Below are positions 6,986 through 8,817 of a DNA stretch of 8,817 nt, in pieces (positions within the stretch are counted from its first letter, which is position 1; each line of letters begins with the position of its first letter). Source of the stretch: Microcaldota archaeon (GTDB taxonomy: Archaea; Micrarchaeota; Micrarchaeia; Anstonellales; J096); NCBI GenBank assembly GCA_015520875.1, contig WAPD01000012.1:1-8817 (forward strand), given 5' to 3'. Below the pieces are notes generated by a model that had not been told where the DNA came from, did not search any database, and saw only the letters and a program-made list of their open reading frames with translations. The translations under genes and the position numbers were made by a program.

Positions 6986-7258
6986 TTTTATCTTTATTTC
7001 CCCTCCTTTTATTTTTGTTACACAAAGAAGCCTTGCCTTCTCTTTTTCACCTTCTGGTAAAGTGCTTAGGGACATTTGTTCCACTTCTCCAGGAGGTTCC
7101 AAGTTTTCCTTGCCTTCCTCTATATAAGCAAGGCAGGTCATACAAACCCCTTCTTTACAGGCAAACAATATGTTTGTTTTTCCCTCCAATTCAACTAAAA
7201 GGGATCCATCTGGGACTTCTACTGTTTTTCCTTCGTTCAATATAGTAACTTTAGCCAT
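6977..7258 (-). CDS. Plant-type [2Fe-2S] ferredoxin
   Basis: This small electron carrier of 93 residues has the cluster-binding spacing C34-x4-C39-x2-C42-x36-C79 within FACKEGVCMTC and RLLCV, the plant-type ferredoxin fold pattern. The N-terminus MAKVTILNEGKTVEVPDGS matches the usual opening beta hairpin, so the ATG at 7258 is the start; the longer version from 7300 would add 14 unrelated residues and run past the start of the divergent gene. A TATA-like box is centred 25 bp upstream. The protein has a Lys/Ile-rich C-terminal strand (GGEIKIKLP). It is divergent from a MIP18 Fe-S assembly-type gene, hinting at shared control or a link to Fe-S metabolism. Its redox partner cannot be told from the sequence. 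Confidence 0.92.
   Translation of the reverse strand: MAKVTILNEGKTVEVPDGSLLVELEGKTNILFACKEGVCMTCLAYIEEGKENLEPPGEVEQMSLSTLPEGEKEKARLLCVTKIKGGEIKIKLP
6986..7018 (+). terminator. Possible T-rich terminator for the polC-trm1 transcript
   Basis: Directly after the trm1 stop, the plus strand is a pyrimidine-rich tract with TTTTATCTTTATTT, then CCCCTCCTTTTATTTTTG. Such U-rich RNA favours archaeal termination. The same bases on the other strand encode the Lys/Ile-rich C-terminus of the ferredoxin. Confidence 0.35.
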
Positions 7259-7262
7259 ATTG

Positions 7263-7269
7263 TTTTTTA
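7263..7269 (+). promoter_or_regulatory. TATA-like box TTTTTTA for the MIP18-family gene
   Basis: It is centred 27 bp upstream of the ATG at 7293, close to leaderless spacing, and lies next to the ferredoxin start codon. It is similar in sequence to the TTTTTTAAC proposed for the PHP gene. It is a weak match to the TATA consensus. Confidence 0.3.
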
Positions 7270-7279
7270 GAAGGTAACC

Positions 7280-7286
7280 TTTAAAA
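7280..7286 (-). promoter_or_regulatory. TATA-like box TTTTAAA for the ferredoxin gene
   Basis: On the minus strand this box is centred 25 bp upstream of the ferredoxin ATG at 7258, consistent with a leaderless mRNA and with choosing that start. It begins 7 bp from the start codon of the divergent gene. Confidence 0.45.
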
Positions 7287-7292
7287 TAGAGT

Positions 7293-7634
7293 ATGGACAT
7301 ACGGGAAATAAGGAAAAAGATAATAGAGCAATTGAAGAAAGTAAAAGACCCTGAATTTGATTATAATATTGTGGAGATGGGCATTGTTTATAAAATAGAT
7401 ATAGATCCTGAAAGGAAACATGCAGATATTATTTTAACCTTAACAACACCTTTTTGTCCTTACGGAGGTTCCATATTGTCGGATGTTCAAGAAAAACTAC
7501 AATCTATAGATGAATTGGAAACCATAGATGTGGATGTTGTATTTGAGCCTGCTTGGAACCCTGATTTCATGTACGAGGACCCAGAGGAAAAACTATTGGA
7601 AACAGGCACATTCAAAGAACCCGTTAAGGATTAA
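7293..7634 (+). CDS. MIP18/DUF59-family protein, Fe-S cluster assembly-type
   Basis: This 113-residue single-domain protein shows the family pattern: VKDPEFDYNIVEMGIVY (17-33) and LTLTTPFCPYGG (48-59), where C55 is the conserved Fe-S or metal-linked cysteine, then EPAWNPDFM (85-93). Relatives (SufT, the MIP18/CIA2 eukaryotic factor, the PaaD N-terminal domain) help deliver or mature Fe-S clusters, and archaeal single-domain members are thought to do likewise. It has no accessory domain. The ATG at 7293 places the conserved helix directly at the N-terminus and leaves a 34-bp gap to the divergent ferredoxin start. It is followed by valS after 24 bp, so the two may share a transcript. Its precise client proteins cannot be inferred from the sequence. 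Confidence 0.88.
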   Translation: MDIREIRKKIIEQLKKVKDPEFDYNIVEMGIVYKIDIDPERKHADIILTLTTPFCPYGGSILSDVQEKLQSIDELETIDVDVVFEPAWNPDFMYEDPEEKLLETGTFKEPVKD

Positions 7635-7638
7635 ATTA
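7631..7638 (+). promoter_or_regulatory. Possible TATA-like box TTAAATTA for valS
   Basis: It covers the stop codon of the MIP18-family gene and is centred about 25 bp upstream of the valS ATG. It would allow separate leaderless transcription of valS. The consensus match is moderate and read-through from the upstream gene is equally possible. Confidence 0.25.
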
Positions 7639-7658
7639 TTTACCCGATATATTAAACC

Positions 7659-8817
7659 ATGTTTGAGGATATTGAGAAAAAATGGCAAGAAAGATGGATT
7701 AATGAAAAAAGAATTTATGATACTTCTAAAGATCTATGGATTATAGATACTCCTCCTCCATTTACTTCTGGAACATTGCACATGGGCCATGTGTTGAGCT
7801 ATTCCTATATTGATTTTGTGGCCCGTTATAAGATGTTAAAAGGGTTCCAAGTTGTTTATCCGCAAGGATGGGATGCCCAAGGGTTCCCTACAGAGGTTAA
7901 AGTAGAGGCAAAATACGGAAAATTGCCTAGAGAGGAATTTAGAAAAAAGTGTGTGGAATGGAGCTATGAGATGATAGAAAGGATGAGGAAACAAATGCAA
8001 AGCATGGGGTTCTACATAGATTGGAATTTCCAATATATTACCATGGAACCTTCTTACCATAAAAAGGTTCAAGATTCTATTATAGAGATGTGGAAAAAAG
8101 GAGAGATTTACAGGGAAAAACATCCTGTGATGTGGTGTCCCCATTGTGAATCTGCTATAGCAAAGGCAGAGCTCCAAGATAAAGAGGAAGATTCTTTATT
8201 AATGGACCTTGTGTTTAAGGTTGATGATAAAGAATTATTAATATCAACAACAAGACCTGAATTATTGCATGCCTGTGTTGCTGTAATGGTTAATCCAGAG
8301 GATGAACGTTATAAAGAGTTAATAGGAAAAAAAGCATTAACACCTTATTTCAACAAAGAGGTTCCAATTATAGCTGATAAAGATGTGGACAAGGATTTTG
8401 GAACAGGAGTTGTTATGGTTTGTACCTATGGAGATAAGCAGGATGTTGTATGGCAAAAACGCTATAATTTGCCAATAATTGAATCAATAGATAAGACAGG
8501 AAAATTATTGAATGCAGGAGAATTTACAGGTTTACATGTGGAAGAGGCTCGCAAAAAGATAATTGAAAAATTCAAGGAATTAAACTTCGTTAAAAACATT
8601 AGACCTCATAAAAAGGTTGTTAAAATACATGATAGATGTAAAAACAAGGTAGAATTTTTATTATCTGTGGAATGGTTCGCTTCCATAAAAAAACATAAAG
8701 AAGAATTAAAGGAAATAGCAAAACAAATCAAATGGGTTCCAGAGTTTGGGATACATCATTATTATGATTGGTTGGATAATCTGGATTGGGATTGGATTAT
8801 TTCCAGAGATAGAATAT
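7659..8817 (+). CDS. valS: Valyl-tRNA synthetase (N-terminal 386 codons, runs off the right edge)
   Basis: ValRS, a class I synthetase, charges tRNA-Val and edits mischarged threonine. The open frame from the ATG at 7659 reaches the window end without a stop. The ATP-site block TPPPFTSGTLHMGH (31-44, HIGH motif at 41-44) is followed by a Rossmann segment with YPQGWDAQGFPTE. WCPHCESAIAKAEL starts at 159, with C160 and C163. The editing domain begins with STTRPELLHACVAV (196-209) and continues with FGTGVVMVCTYGDKQD. The TTRPELL-ACVAV and CTYGD blocks separate ValRS from IleRS and LeuRS. WDWIISRDR lies near the cut, and the KMSKS loop and anticodon domain are outside. Two usual signatures vary: VEWF replaces QWF and ISRDR replaces ISRQR. 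No Shine-Dalgarno is seen. Only a single extra base follows the last full codon. Confidence 0.95.
   Translation, partial: MFEDIEKKWQERWINEKRIYDTSKDLWIIDTPPPFTSGTLHMGHVLSYSYIDFVARYKMLKGFQVVYPQGWDAQGFPTEVKVEAKYGKLPREEFRKKCVEWSYEMIERMRKQMQSMGFYIDWNFQYITMEPSYHKKVQDSIIEMWKKGEIYREKHPVMWCPHCESAIAKAELQDKEEDSLLMDLVFKVDDKELLISTTRPELLHACVAVMVNPEDERYKELIGKKALTPYFNKEVPIIADKDVDKDFGTGVVMVCTYGDKQDVVWQKRYNLPIIESIDKTGKLLNAGEFTGLHVEEARKKIIEKFKELNFVKNIRPHKKVVKIHDRCKNKVEFLLSVEWFASIKKHKEELKEIAKQIKWVPEFGIHHYYDWLDNLDWDWIISRDRI

Noticed and set aside
7259..7300. Longer ferredoxin start at 7300
   Set aside because: The extra 14 residues are unlike ferredoxins, overlap the start of the divergent gene and would place the start upstream of the TATA-like box.
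7528..7746. Plus-strand ORF of 72 codons spanning the MIP18-valS junction
   Set aside because: It is out of frame with both genes and overlaps conserved sequence of each.
7836..8177. Minus-strand ORF of 113 codons
   Set aside because: It is antisense to the catalytic core of valS, with no recognisable motif.
1..8817. tRNA or rRNA genes, CRISPR repeats, insertion sequences or inteins
   Set aside because: The gaps are all under 40 bp, no tRNA-like cloverleaf or spaced repeats were seen, and all genes read through without inserted domains.

Overview
This is an archaeal chromosome segment. The decisive marker is an intact large subunit of the archaea-specific replicative DNA polymerase D (DP2). 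An archaeal-type Trm1 and a valyl-tRNA synthetase with archaeal-type editing-domain sequence support this. The DNA is AT-rich (roughly one third G+C by eye). Arginine is mostly AGA/AGG, TGA is used as a stop, Shine-Dalgarno sites are nearly absent, and several start codons lie about 25 bp downstream of TATA-like boxes, which suggests leaderless transcripts. Genes are packed with overlaps or gaps of tens of bases. A euryarchaeal or DPANN-type lineage fits, but I cannot place it more precisely from sequence alone.

Layout. Positions 1-84 (minus strand) hold the first 28 codons of a PHP-domain gene that runs off the left edge and is probably an EndoQ-like DNA repair endonuclease. A 36-bp gap separates it from a divergent two-gene unit. 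Its first gene (121-1110) encodes a membrane-anchored coiled-coil protein with a transglutaminase-like domain, and the second (1088-2797) a polytopic GT-C-like membrane protein; they overlap by 23 bp. DP2 (2814-5996) follows and is joined to trm1 (5996-6985) by a TGATG stop/start overlap. A plant-type [2Fe-2S] ferredoxin gene (6977-7258) lies on the minus strand, overlapping trm1 tail to tail by 9 bp. It is divergent from a MIP18/DUF59 Fe-S assembly-type gene (7293-7634), with a 34-bp gap. valS (7659 to the right edge, 386 codons visible) follows it.

How the genes fit together. The window is mainly an information-processing neighbourhood: DNA repair (PHP), replication (DP2), tRNA modification (Trm1) and tRNA charging (ValS). 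It has a small Fe-S module (ferredoxin plus MIP18 protein) and a two-gene envelope module (transglutaminase-like protein plus GT-C-like protein). The envelope pair is the part with least known function and the best candidate for an undescribed system. The 5' ends of the PHP gene and of valS reach the window edges and are not covered by ORFs that must close within the window, so both were read directly from the sequence. No RNA gene, mobile element, CRISPR array or gene-free stretch longer than 40 bp was seen.
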